Assembly: GCF_003049505.1 (NCBI RefSeq) | Contig: NZ_PYWN01000019.1 | Location: 1 to 37,295, forward strand | Direction: 5' to 3' | Source: Metasolibacillus meyeri | Lineage (GTDB): Bacteria; Bacillota; Bacilli; Bacillales_A; Planococcaceae | DNA: 37,295 bases | Shown here: piece by piece, positions 7,687-16,399 of the stretch | How positions within the stretch are numbered: the first letter of the stretch is position 1 | Layout of the letters: each line of letters starts with the position of its first letter | Position numbers and translations under genes: made by a program | The notes under the pieces: model-generated | What the model saw: the letters and a program-made list of their open reading frames with translations, nothing else | Databases searched by the model: none | Told to the model about the DNA's origin: nothing

Positions 7687-7738
7687 TTGGTTATTAAATG
7701 ATACGTACGAAAATATATATCTATGAGGAGATGATAAG

Positions 7739-8545
7739 ATGGCGATAACAATCGTGGTTGGGAACTTTAAAGGTGGCGTAGGAAAGACAAAGGTTTCAGT
7801 GATGGCGAGCTGGGAGTTGGCTTTTGCTCGTGATAAAAAGGTACTGCTAGTAGATATGGACCCACAAGGCAATGCGAGTACGCTGATAGCTCGTTCGACA
7901 GGGGTCACGGAGATTAACACAAGTATTTTTGAAGGCTTTCAAAATGGCTCTTTAAAAGAATGTATTGTAGAAGTGACGGATAATCTGCACATGATTCCAG
8001 CACAAGTGTCATTTAAGAACTTCCCGAAATTTTTATACGCAAATGTGAAGGAAGAATTTGATCAGGTTTCTTATTTAAAGAAGCTACTCGATCCAATTCG
8101 TGATGAGTACGACTATATTTTCATCGATGTACCACCTACAATCAGTGACTTCTCCGATAATGCGATGATGGCTGCAGATTATGTGTTAATTATTTTGCAA
8201 GCACAGGAATTATCGCTTGAAGGTGCTGAAACATATGTAAAATACCTGCAATTCATGGCCGACAACTATGACGCAGATATTCAAGTGGCTGGCGTATTAC
8301 CCGTACTGCTTCGACCAGGTGGACGTGTGGACATGTCTACAATCGAGCGTGCTAAGGAAATGTTCGGCGAAGATAACGTAATGGAAAGCGTTATTAAGCA
8401 CCTAGAACGCTTAAAGGCTTGGGACGTAACAGGCATCACAGACAATGATATGCACGACCGTAAAGCCCATCAGGTATTCTTAGATGTAATTGATGAGCTA
8501 GAAACAAAGCTTGCGCAGTTTGAGGAGGTTGGGAAATATGAGTAA
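7739..8545 (+). CDS. parA: ParA-type partition ATPase
   Basis: A 268-residue deviant-Walker ATPase. Walker A is KGGVGKTK at residues 11-18, the DMDPQGNAS motif follows at ~39-47, and Walker B-like IFIDVPPT lies near 130. There is no N-terminal DNA-binding extension, as in the short Soj/type Ib class. It would form ATP-dependent dimers on the nucleoid and, with the downstream protein, position plasmid copies before division. ATG at 7739 has GAGGAG eight bases upstream. It overlaps the next gene by 8 bp. Confidence 0.95.
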   Translation: MAITIVVGNFKGGVGKTKVSVMASWELAFARDKKVLLVDMDPQGNASTLIARSTGVTEINTSIFEGFQNGSLKECIVEVTDNLHMIPAQVSFKNFPKFLYANVKEEFDQVSYLKKLLDPIRDEYDYIFIDVPPTISDFSDNAMMAADYVLIILQAQELSLEGAETYVKYLQFMADNYDADIQVAGVLPVLLRPGGRVDMSTIERAKEMFGEDNVMESVIKHLERLKAWDVTGITDNDMHDRKAHQVFLDVIDELETKLAQFEEVGKYE

Positions 8546-8936
8546 TGAAAAAGGTGGCTTAATTAAAAAGAAAAAAAAGCCAGCAATCATGCAGCCTTCC
8601 ATTCCTGTAAAGAAAAACGATATGGACTTCGGTTACACAGCGCCTGTCAATAATAACGCGCCAGTTGTAGCTGCAGCCGTTCAAAAAGAAGTCACAAAAA
8701 TTAAACCGGCTCAGCCACGTAAAAAGCTAGGCGTTGGAAAATCCAACAGCACAAAAAGCTTAAAAGTCCCGACTGTCATTCACAGCGAAATCAACTTACT
8801 TGGCTCCTTCATGGACGAAGGCAAAACATATGTCATTTTACAAAAGCTGATTGATAGCTATGTGAAGAACGAGTTAACGGATCGTCAACAGCGTCAGTTT
8901 GAGTTTATGGTTGAAGCGTTTCATGAGGAGAAGTAA
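8538..8936 (+). CDS. ParB-like centromere-binding partition protein
   Basis: A 132-residue basic protein. The N-terminus is disordered and lysine-rich (KKKKKPAIMQP), a typical ParA-stimulating tail. The C-terminal half (about 80-130: LKVPTVIHSEINLLGSFMDE then helices) looks like a ribbon-helix-helix DNA-binding fold and resembles DUF5388-type proteins paired with ParA on enterococcal plasmids. The ATG at 8538 has GAGGAGG nine bases upstream, inside the end of parA; upstream in-frame codons lack a site. It is one candidate to bind the TTTGCAAAG boxes or the dispersed palindromes. Confidence 0.8.
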   Translation: MSNEKGGLIKKKKKPAIMQPSIPVKKNDMDFGYTAPVNNNAPVVAAAVQKEVTKIKPAQPRKKLGVGKSNSTKSLKVPTVIHSEINLLGSFMDEGKTYVILQKLIDSYVKNELTDRQQRQFEFMVEAFHEEK

Positions 8937-8938
8937 CC

Positions 8939-8990
8939 AATCAATGTCTAACAAAATAGTGTTCTCTATTCTTGTTAGACATTGATTTAA
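8939..8990 (+). terminator. Terminator of the parAB operon
   Basis: A 16-bp perfect stem (AATCAATGTCTAACAA at 8939-8954 with its complement at 8972-8987) plus inner AATAG/CTATT pairing, then a T-rich tail. Confidence 0.75.
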
Positions 8991-9026
8991 TTTTGTATTT
9001 TAATATATCAAAAGAACCAAAAGTAA

Positions 9027-9054
9027 TTGTAAAATAACACATGTTAGTTATAAT
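9027..9054 (+). promoter_or_regulatory. SigA promoter for the DUF262-HEPN pair
   Basis: TTGTAA (9027-9032), 16-bp spacer, TATAAT (9049-9054), about 35 bp before the ATG at 9090. Confidence 0.65.
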
Positions 9055-9089
9055 TACACATATAATAAAGAAAAGAGGCTCTATTAATC

Positions 9090-10199
9090 ATGACCTTACA
9101 GAATGAAATAGACGCAAGATCCAAAGAAATACATACCGATGGTTACCCTATGTCTCTAGGCGAATTAATTAATATGTACCGAGATGATGAACTTCAATTA
9201 CAACCTGACTTCCAACGTTTTTTCCGATGGAATGACGTTCAAAAAACACGTTTCATTGAATCTATACTTCTAGGTATACCAATACCTTCAATTTTCGTAG
9301 CACGTGGCGAGAATGGCGTATGGGATGTAGTTGATGGGCTTCAAAGATTATCAACTATTTTTGAGTTTGTGGGCCTTTTAAAAAATGATAAAGAAGAGAC
9401 TCTGGCTCCTTTATCATTACAAGGCACTAAATTCCTCCCTTCACTGAAAGGTAAAAAGTGGGAAGATAAGTACGATTTAGAAAATTCGTTTACTCCCGAA
9501 CAAAGAATAGACTTTAAGCGCTCTAAATTAGATGTGAAAATTATAAAAAAAGGTAGTGATGAAGAGGCTAAGTTTGAATTATTTCAACGCTTGAATACAG
9601 GTGGGTCTTCATTAACAAATCAAGAAATTAGAAACTGTCTGATGATTATGTCCAACAAAAAATTTTACGAGTGGCTATTCGAATTGAGCAAAGACTCAAA
9701 TTTCCAATCTACTTTACCTTTAACAGACAAACAATTAATAGAACGTGAAGATATTGAAATTGCTCTTCGATTTTTTGTTTATCGACATACTAATATATCT
9801 GACTTAAGCGGTTCTGAAGATATGGGTGAATATTTAACAAATATGATGTTGGAGTTAATAAAATCTCCGACATTTGATTTAGAAAATGAGGCTCATATTT
9901 TCAAAAAAACATTCCAAATTTTAAATTCTACTTTAGGTGAGAATAGTTTCAAAAAATTCGATCCACTCAAGGATAAGTTTCTAGGTGCCTTTTTGGTATC
10001 CTCTTTTGAAATTATTGCTGTTGGGATAAGCCAAAATATTGATTATTACAGAGAAATGGATGCTTCAGATTTAATATCAAAAGTTAAAGGTATTTACTCT
10101 CACCTAACATATCAAGAAGCCACTAAAAAGGCTGGTATGAGAGCTATTAATCGCCTAAAAATCTTATCTAATTTAAGTGAAGAGATTTTTAATTCATGA
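9090..10199 (+). CDS. DUF262 (GmrS/ParB-like NTPase) protein, probable defence component
   Basis: The 369-residue protein opens with a DUF262 domain: LQPDFQRFFRW at about 37-47 and WDVVDGLQRLST at about 78-89, the DGQQR-like motif used for nucleotide binding or hydrolysis in GmrSD-type enzymes. There is no C-terminal DUF1524 HNH nuclease, so any cutting activity must lie in the coupled partner. The stop TGA overlaps the ATG of the next gene by 4 bp. ATG 9090 has AGAGG eleven bases upstream. G+C is low (20/60 at 9661-9720). DUF262 proteins without a nuclease next to a HEPN protein recur in predicted defence loci; the exact activity is unknown. Confidence 0.8.
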   Translation: MTLQNEIDARSKEIHTDGYPMSLGELINMYRDDELQLQPDFQRFFRWNDVQKTRFIESILLGIPIPSIFVARGENGVWDVVDGLQRLSTIFEFVGLLKNDKEETLAPLSLQGTKFLPSLKGKKWEDKYDLENSFTPEQRIDFKRSKLDVKIIKKGSDEEAKFELFQRLNTGGSSLTNQEIRNCLMIMSNKKFYEWLFELSKDSNFQSTLPLTDKQLIEREDIEIALRFFVYRHTNISDLSGSEDMGEYLTNMMLELIKSPTFDLENEAHIFKKTFQILNSTLGENSFKKFDPLKDKFLGAFLVSSFEIIAVGISQNIDYYREMDASDLISKVKGIYSHLTYQEATKKAGMRAINRLKILSNLSEEIFNS

Positions 10200-10909
10200 A
10201 CTCAACTGAAATAGCTGTCTCCACTGTATCAAAAAGCCCTTTAGAAAAACTTCAAACACAATTAGACAAAGATTTCACTTGGCGAAAAAAAGAATTAACT
10301 ATTGCAAAGGCAAATATTGATAGTTCTACTGGTGAGGCACTAGACTTCAACTTAAAAGTGGCCACTATGATACTTTATTCTCACTGGGAAGGTTTTATAA
10401 AAAATTCTTCTAGAAAATATTTGGATTTTTTGAATAAAAAGAGATATACTTTATCTAAATTAAAAAATAATTTTAAGGTATTACATTTCACAAAAAATAT
10501 ATTAGAAGTTGCCGGTACACAAAAGAAAAGTAAATATGTAGAATTATATGAAGCGTTCTCTAAAGAACACGAAGATATCTTCTTTGTGAACTCTGAATCA
10601 AACCATATTATTAATACTCATGGAAATTTAAAATATGAGGCTTTAGAAGAAATATTATATAGCCTGAATTTTGAAACAACAAACTTTCAAACTCGTGATA
10701 ATTTTATAAACTTAAAGCTACTAAGCGTGCGAAATAAAATTGCTCATGGTGAATACTACAGTTATATAAAACATACTAGCGCTGAAGAAAAAGAAGAGTT
10801 TGCTAAAAAAGAGTTTTTTCAACTATATAATGAAATACTCCACCTGATGGACATTTTCAAAGATATGATTATTGATGCAGCACTAAAAGAAAGCTATCTA
10901 GCAAATTAA
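10196..10909 (+). CDS. HEPN-like predicted RNase (MAE_28990/MAE_18760 type)
   Basis: A 237-residue, mainly helical protein with the HEPN signature R-x4-H: RNKIAH at residues 179-184, in the context LLSVRNKIAHGEY. A WEGFIKN segment (about 64-70) is typical of the MAE_28990/MAE_18760 group of HEPN-like nucleases. HEPN RNases cleave tRNA or mRNA in abortive-infection and toxin-antitoxin systems. Its ATG overlaps the stop of the DUF262 gene (ATGA), so stoichiometric co-expression is expected, and the pair may be a two-component defence or toxin-antitoxin unit. Which protein restrains which cannot be told from sequence. Confidence 0.75.
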   Translation: MNSTEIAVSTVSKSPLEKLQTQLDKDFTWRKKELTIAKANIDSSTGEALDFNLKVATMILYSHWEGFIKNSSRKYLDFLNKKRYTLSKLKNNFKVLHFTKNILEVAGTQKKSKYVELYEAFSKEHEDIFFVNSESNHIINTHGNLKYEALEEILYSLNFETTNFQTRDNFINLKLLSVRNKIAHGEYYSYIKHTSAEEKEEFAKKEFFQLYNEILHLMDIFKDMIIDAALKESYLAN

Positions 10910-10925
10910 AAATTCACTAAAAATT

Positions 10926-10968
10926 CGAACTATAGAAACCCTTAGCTGGTTCTCTATAGTTCGTTTTT
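10926..10968. terminator. Bidirectional terminator between convergent defence modules
   Basis: CGAACTATAG (10926-10935) pairs with CTATAGTTCG (10954-10963), with AACC/GGTT extending the stem inwards; T5 follows on the plus strand and an A/T-rich tail on the other. It separates the HEPN gene from the converging restriction gene. Confidence 0.75.
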
Positions 10969-11039
10969 AAATATTGATTTCTAAATTATTAAAAAACACT
11001 CAGATTTTAGAGCAATAGCTAGTTCTTTATCAGACTCTT

Positions 11040-14000
11040 CTAATTAACTTCTAGTAAGATTTCGTTTTTACTGATTTCATAAAGTTCCCATATTATTGAT
11101 TGGATCATTTTAATTTTAGCTGATTTATCATTTTCTAATATTGCTTTAGCTTTTCTATCTAATTTATTTTTCAACTGGTTATTTAAAGCATAAATATCTC
11201 TACTTAAACTTATTATAGACTTATACTGTTCTAATTGGAATTCGTCATCAAAATCAATCTTCACTATCGGCAACTTTTTAAGTAGTGCCGTACCTCTAGC
11301 ATGGAATCCATTATCAAATTCACTTGCTGTCATTGAAATGACCCATTCTATTAATGGATGTGTAAGAACAGCTTGTATAAATTCAAGAGCATACATAGAA
11401 TCTTCTTTTTGCGAGATAGCACAATAACCAGCTGTACCACCAGAAGCAATAAGCATGTCTTCATTGTCTAAATAATAAAACGGCTTTTGAGAAAGAACTC
11501 CGACAATTAATTTCGGCTTATTTATAAATTTTGTAAGAGCTTGAATCCGACCATAATGATACCAAGTTTCACTAGTAGCATGTGGTACATCTCTTTTTCC
11601 AATTACTGAAACTTGTTTAGGCACTAAAGTTTCGTAATTTGCCTCAAGATAATCCCAAGTTCCACTAAATTCAGACTTCATAACTTCCTCTGAATAAATT
11701 TTCCCGTCCAAATCATATGGGAAAATAATATATTTGTTATTATTCATTAAATCGTATGAACCTAAATTTTTCTCATTCTTCTTTGTAGGCTTATAAAATG
11801 GACGCAAAATATCCTTTTCAATTTCAAATGTTTTATCCATTTTATTTACTGAATAGTGAGTTGCTGTTTCATTTACAACTTCACTTTCAGCAAACCAATA
11901 AACTGGTGGTCTTTCCGCACTAGTTTGAATGCCATTGAAAACGTCAGCAATTTCATTTAAAGGCTGAGACTTATTAAAGATTTTTTCTAATAAACCTTGT
12001 TCCCTATCACTTTTCGGAAGTACCCATGGTTTCTCATCTAAACTATCTACTGCAAGCTTAAATGAATTATCTGACATTTTTTCGAAATATTCATTAAACC
12101 AACTTTGTTTATCACTAACTTTTTGATATTTAAAATGGGATCCATTATTTTTACTTAAATGAATAATAGCACTATAAGTCGTTAAATTCTTTGTGTTTTT
12201 ACTATGTCCTCTAAATAATTGTAAGGAGCCAAAATCAATATACTCTTTTAATAATTGATTAGCTGTTATTAGTTCTCGTAATTTCTTACCCGACTCGATT
12301 TTTGTAAATTTATTTGGGATTATATAAACTAATGAGCCGGCTTCTTTAAGACCATTAATTGCACGCTCCATGAAAATAAAGTACTTATCAAACTGTTTAT
12401 ATGCTGAGCTATAATAAGTCTTATATAGTTCATATTCATCTTTTAGTAATTGACCAACCATATCTTCTGTCGTTACATAAGGTGGGTTTCCTATAATAAG
12501 ATCAAATTTATCTACTTTACTGTCACTGAAACTCCAATCAAAAGGATAAATTTTCAACCTTTTTCCTATATCTTCATTAATTCCATACATTTCAGAGTCA
12601 ACTAAGGCATTCCCGGCCTTTACATTTTCATCTAAAATAGGTAAAATACGATTTCTATTTTCTAAAGAATATTCATCTTCACCTTCTAATAGCTTCAACA
12701 TTAAGCTAAACTTAGCAACTTCAACTGCATAAGTATCTATATCTATACCATAAATACATTCCGTTAGTACCTTAATTTTCAAATCAACACTTAGAACCTT
12801 TTCTCCATCCGCTGCTTCTATCAATAATTCTGGATTATTTTCTAGACACCATTGTTGAACTCTAATCAATAAATAGTTAAATACTTCGATTAAAAATATT
12901 CCTGATCCACAAGAAATATCAGCTATTTTTAATTTAAGTAATTCTTCTAAACTTTTATTTTCACAGTATGGTGCTAATGCTTTATCCACCATTACTTTTA
13001 CAATTTCATATGGTGTAGTCACGATATCTCGATTAATATTGGGATCCTTTTTAGTTAACACTACTTGACTAGCTACAAATGAAATTTTTTCAGTTAAAAA
13101 TAACTCATAAATTTCACCCAAAATACTAGGCTCTAATATTGAAAATGCATATGGACTTACAGGATAGTATAAGCTTTTTACAATTTCAGTTAATGTTTCT
13201 TCTTGAATTAATTCTAGTACTTCACTATTTTCAAAAATACCAGAATTATATTTCTTGTCTGCAACCTCAATTATTTCTATTAATTGGTGTTTTACCTTGT
13301 TATCTAGGCTATCACCTAACTTATGATACAATGGCAGGTTTTTATCCTCACAAATTCTCAAAAAAATCATTTGATTGATAAAACGTTGTACGATTTCATT
13401 AAGATAAGTTTCACTCATTTCCTTATCTTTAGCATAAATATCATTAGCAATTTGAACTCTCCAATTGTTAATTAGCTTTAAAAAATGTTCGTCTATTGGA
13501 GAAGCTGATGCTTGTTCGATTAAATGTGAAAACTTTTGCTCAATAATACCTGACCTTACATTTTGATAAGAAAGTAATTCAGTAATTTCATCCCACTTGG
13601 AAATATAATCTTCATAATGATAAATTTTTAGTAATCCAGTTTTTTCATTATCTGATACTGCTGGCGCTATCGTGGCATCAAAAATTAATAAGTATTCAAA
13701 ATTTGTTAAAACAGATATGTAGTGTTTTTTAGACCACCCATAACTTCTCGTTTGAAAAATAGCATTTAAGTCTGTAGCAATGTTTACTGATGGTTTTTTC
13801 GCTTCTAAAAAGAACTTAGATACTCCATTCACTGAGAATTTATAATCTGGTCTAAGTGTTGCAGTTGTATAACTCTCCGGTATTACATCTCTTAGCGAAG
13901 GCTGCTTTCCAGCTTTATTCGAAACATCCCATCCTAATAACTCAAAAAACGGATCTATATATTCCACACGTGTAGAATGTTCATTATATTTGTTATTAAC

Positions 14001-14057
14001 ATCTTTCATAAAAAGATAGTTCTTTTTGAAATTTTTTACTAATTGTTCCAATGTCAT
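11040..14057 (-). CDS. Type IIG restriction-modification enzyme, Eco57I-like
   Basis: A single-chain endonuclease-methyltransferase of ~1005 residues, close to R.Eco57I (997). The N-terminus has a PD-(D/E)XK-like nuclease: LRPDYKFSV ... FFLEAKKP, residues ~68-90 by this start, with D, E and K visible. The central adenine-N6 methyltransferase has motif I IADISCGSGIFLIEVF and motif IV LIIGNPPYV. The C-terminal ~350 residues should be the target-recognition domain. It would cleave at a fixed distance from an asymmetric site; the site cannot be read from sequence. ATG 14057 has GAGTGAT at 14062-14068; a TTG at 14075 is an alternative. The separate methyltransferase gene lies upstream on the same strand with a terminator between them. 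G+C is low (18/60 at 12241-12300). Confidence 0.9.
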   Translation of the reverse strand: MTLEQLVKNFKKNYLFMKDVNNKYNEHSTRVEYIDPFFELLGWDVSNKAGKQPSLRDVIPESYTTATLRPDYKFSVNGVSKFFLEAKKPSVNIATDLNAIFQTRSYGWSKKHYISVLTNFEYLLIFDATIAPAVSDNEKTGLLKIYHYEDYISKWDEITELLSYQNVRSGIIEQKFSHLIEQASASPIDEHFLKLINNWRVQIANDIYAKDKEMSETYLNEIVQRFINQMIFLRICEDKNLPLYHKLGDSLDNKVKHQLIEIIEVADKKYNSGIFENSEVLELIQEETLTEIVKSLYYPVSPYAFSILEPSILGEIYELFLTEKISFVASQVVLTKKDPNINRDIVTTPYEIVKVMVDKALAPYCENKSLEELLKLKIADISCGSGIFLIEVFNYLLIRVQQWCLENNPELLIEAADGEKVLSVDLKIKVLTECIYGIDIDTYAVEVAKFSLMLKLLEGEDEYSLENRNRILPILDENVKAGNALVDSEMYGINEDIGKRLKIYPFDWSFSDSKVDKFDLIIGNPPYVTTEDMVGQLLKDEYELYKTYYSSAYKQFDKYFIFMERAINGLKEAGSLVYIIPNKFTKIESGKKLRELITANQLLKEYIDFGSLQLFRGHSKNTKNLTTYSAIIHLSKNNGSHFKYQKVSDKQSWFNEYFEKMSDNSFKLAVDSLDEKPWVLPKSDREQGLLEKIFNKSQPLNEIADVFNGIQTSAERPPVYWFAESEVVNETATHYSVNKMDKTFEIEKDILRPFYKPTKKNEKNLGSYDLMNNNKYIIFPYDLDGKIYSEEVMKSEFSGTWDYLEANYETLVPKQVSVIGKRDVPHATSETWYHYGRIQALTKFINKPKLIVGVLSQKPFYYLDNEDMLIASGGTAGYCAISQKEDSMYALEFIQAVLTHPLIEWVISMTASEFDNGFHARGTALLKKLPIVKIDFDDEFQLEQYKSIISLSRDIYALNNQLKNKLDRKAKAILENDKSAKIKMIQSIIWELYEISKNEILLEVN

Positions 14058-14135
14058 TTTTATCACTCGTTTCAAAAAAATTCACTTTCATTAATTTTAC
14101 ATCTAAAGGAAAAAAAGTGATAGTTAAAATCAAAA

Positions 14136-14170
14136 AACCCTTTCATGCTTAAACCAACACTGAAAGGGCT
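14136..14170 (-). terminator. Terminator after the separate methyltransferase gene
   Basis: On the minus strand CCCTTTCA (14161-14168) pairs with TGAAAGGG (14138-14145), followed by six T. The restriction gene therefore probably has its own promoter or depends on read-through, which would favour methylation before cutting. Confidence 0.65.
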
Positions 14171-14174
14171 AATA

Positions 14175-15824
14175 TTAACTACCTGTAGTACCTCGATTTA
14201 TTCTTCGATTTTTCAATTTATGCCAAATAGCTCTACACTGGGCGACATCTGTAGCAGGAATATCCAATCTTTCTACAAGTAATGTTTGATCGATCCAATC
14301 CAATATTTCTTCTATATTGTGATTTTCGCGAATCGCTGTGTTCAAACCATCAAACAGCTCATCTATGAGTTCATCCGCTATTAGCATATCATTAATATTA
14401 GGTATCGTTACACTTTCTAATTCCCGAGGTAAGATTTCTAATACGCCTCCACCATAGCTTCTAGCTTCTAATTCCGTAAAAGCAAAGGCTATGCTGTTAT
14501 AATAAGATAATATAGCTTTTTTTCTGTCAGTTCCCATTAAAAATGAGACTCTGTGCATTGTATCTGTACTTACTGCATGACAGTTATTTAAAACAAACTT
14601 AGGATATTGATAGTTCCTACGTAAAAAGAAAGCATCTGGTTCCCAAATGGATGGAATGGCATACCATCTCTCTCTGATACTACACTTATAACCTGTATGT
14701 TCTTCATTTTGTTCGCCTAACTCTATATAAACTCTTTGTCGTTCCGTTATCTGTGAATCAGTTAACTGGTTAAAATCTAATAAAAAGGTCTTTGCTCCTT
14801 GCTCTACATTCGATTTCCAATCAGCTTGTTCAAATGTAACACCTGGAATATTTACACTTCTAGCAATTAAGGGTCTTGAAATATCTAATAAATCATAGTT
14901 TTCAGCTGTACCAACGTTTACGCAAAAATAATCATTATTTCCTGTTGTAATACCTACATCTACCTGTGCTATATCGCCAAATCGTATACAGCTTTCAGAT
15001 TCTCTCAATTTAGTAATTACTTGATTCTCTTGAAGATTTAAAAAATACTTTGTCCATTTCACATTTGATGTATCGATATTTTGAAATCCCTGTTCGGCAT
15101 TACGTTCATCAAAATGTTCGACTAAATCATTTACATTCATGAACTCTAAAATTTTCATTTGATGTATGCCCACAAATTCAGTATTTTTACACCCTAGGAG
15201 CACAACTACTTCTTGATCAATACCATCAAATATCAACTCATCGAATGTCAAAATAGTAATTTCATTTAGATTCTGCATCAAATAACTACGTAACTGTTCA
15301 GCATATTTCACTTGAAATAATTCAGCTGGAATAACAAAAGCTACTTTAGAATTATCTTCCATTAAACTAACCGCAGCCACTGTAAAAGCAACCCAAGCAT
15401 TAATCAACTTATTTGGTCGCATCTGATTTTCTATTAATAAATTACTTTGTATATCCCGTTGTTCCTCACTTAAGTACTGATATCTTATATAAGGAGGGTT
15501 TCCTACAATAAAATCGTACCTTTCATTATGATTATCATTATAATAATCATAAAAATCTGATACTACTACATTGAAGCGTTCATCGAGTACTAAACGTTCA
15601 GCTGCAAGAGCAGCTTCAGTAGCGGATATTTCAATACCTTTGCAGGTAAAATTACCATCATACTGTCTAAGGGCTTCTAAAAAGACTCCATCACCGCAAC
15701 TGGGCTCAAGGATTGTGTTAACTGTTTCATCCATTCCCCATCTAACAATAAATTCTGCTAAATCTATCGGGGTATAATATCTACCTGCTAATTTTTGCTC
15801 GGTAGCATTTTCTCTTAATCTCAT
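14175..15824 (-). CDS. Adenine-N6 DNA methyltransferase, M.Eco57I-like
   Basis: A 549-residue class I SAM-dependent methyltransferase, close to M.Eco57I (544). Motif I is ILEPSCGDGVFL (about 32-43), the acidic motif II is KGIEIS, and motif IV is FIVGNPPYIRY at about residues 105-115. A C-terminal recognition region follows. In Eco57I systems this enzyme modifies both strands of the site and protects the host from the bifunctional type IIG partner, here the next gene downstream. The open frame reaches 15857, but the ATG at 15824 has a near-perfect GGAGGTGAT site and is preferred. Confidence 0.9.
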   Translation of the reverse strand: MRLRENATEQKLAGRYYTPIDLAEFIVRWGMDETVNTILEPSCGDGVFLEALRQYDGNFTCKGIEISATEAALAAERLVLDERFNVVVSDFYDYYNDNHNERYDFIVGNPPYIRYQYLSEEQRDIQSNLLIENQMRPNKLINAWVAFTVAAVSLMEDNSKVAFVIPAELFQVKYAEQLRSYLMQNLNEITILTFDELIFDGIDQEVVVLLGCKNTEFVGIHQMKILEFMNVNDLVEHFDERNAEQGFQNIDTSNVKWTKYFLNLQENQVITKLRESESCIRFGDIAQVDVGITTGNNDYFCVNVGTAENYDLLDISRPLIARSVNIPGVTFEQADWKSNVEQGAKTFLLDFNQLTDSQITERQRVYIELGEQNEEHTGYKCSIRERWYAIPSIWEPDAFFLRRNYQYPKFVLNNCHAVSTDTMHRVSFLMGTDRKKAILSYYNSIAFAFTELEARSYGGGVLEILPRELESVTIPNINDMLIADELIDELFDGLNTAIRENHNIEEILDWIDQTLLVERLDIPATDVAQCRAIWHKLKNRRINRGTTGS

Positions 15825-15897
15825 TTGAATATCACCTCCGATTATAATAACATACAATAATTATTTTTAATAAATTTTCATCTTTATGCTACACCGA

Positions 15898-15926
15898 TTG
15901 TAAAAAAAAACTAAAACATATATAAT
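15898..15926 (+). promoter_or_regulatory. SigA promoter for the small gene divergent from the methyltransferase
   Basis: TTGTAA (15898-15903), 17-bp spacer, TATAAT (15921-15926), immediately before AAAGGAGGGGG and the ATG at 15952. Confidence 0.65.
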
Positions 15927-15951
15927 TGAGAAAAAGGAGGGGGTTATTATT

Positions 15952-16386
15952 ATGACTTTACTTTGGGAAAGTGCAGAGTTAACAATCCGAGACTTAAGTA
16001 TTCCAAGCAATGAAAATACTAATCTAACCTGGCAAATAAACTTAGATGCTGGAATTAATGGGATACATAATTTTCAAACTTATTTTAGAAATGAAGTATT
16101 TAATGATCTTAATTGGGAATTTAGACGACCTCAATATCCTCATTTAGAGTATGCTAACTGTAATTTTGAAGTAATAATTGAAAATCAAAATATTGGCTAT
16201 TTTAATTTAGAACTTGTTCATAGTACAGATTTCACTTCGCCTACAGCTTTACAAAATAATGCTATGACAAAAATAAAATGGGGGAATTTAAAAAATCGTA
16301 TATCTAATCCCAACTATTTAGGTCACACTTTAAAGATATATAGAGCAACATCTTCTCCATACAATTACATTTTAGAAATCAGTTAA
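15952..16386 (+). CDS. Protein of unknown function beside the restriction system
   Basis: I do not recognise this 144-residue protein. It is acidic to neutral, rich in aromatic residues and asparagine, and looks beta-strand-rich (LTWQINLDAG, CNFEVIIENQNIGYFNLEL, TLKIYRATSSPYNYILEI). It has no signal peptide, membrane segment, helix-turn-helix or evident catalytic motif. Ribosome site and promoter are both good, so it is a real gene. It is divergent from the Eco57I-like methyltransferase with only ~130 bp between starts and converges on the integrase. A role in the restriction system (specificity, regulation or an additional effector) is possible but unsupported. Confidence 0.7.
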   Translation: MTLLWESAELTIRDLSIPSNENTNLTWQINLDAGINGIHNFQTYFRNEVFNDLNWEFRRPQYPHLEYANCNFEVIIENQNIGYFNLELVHSTDFTSPTALQNNAMTKIKWGNLKNRISNPNYLGHTLKIYRATSSPYNYILEIS

Positions 16387-16399
16387 TTTATTGGTATTT

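Noticed and set aside
15841-15846. TATAAT as -10 box for the methyltransferase gene
   Set aside because: It lies next to the GGAGGTGAT ribosome site, so transcription would start inside that site; the real promoter must be farther upstream.
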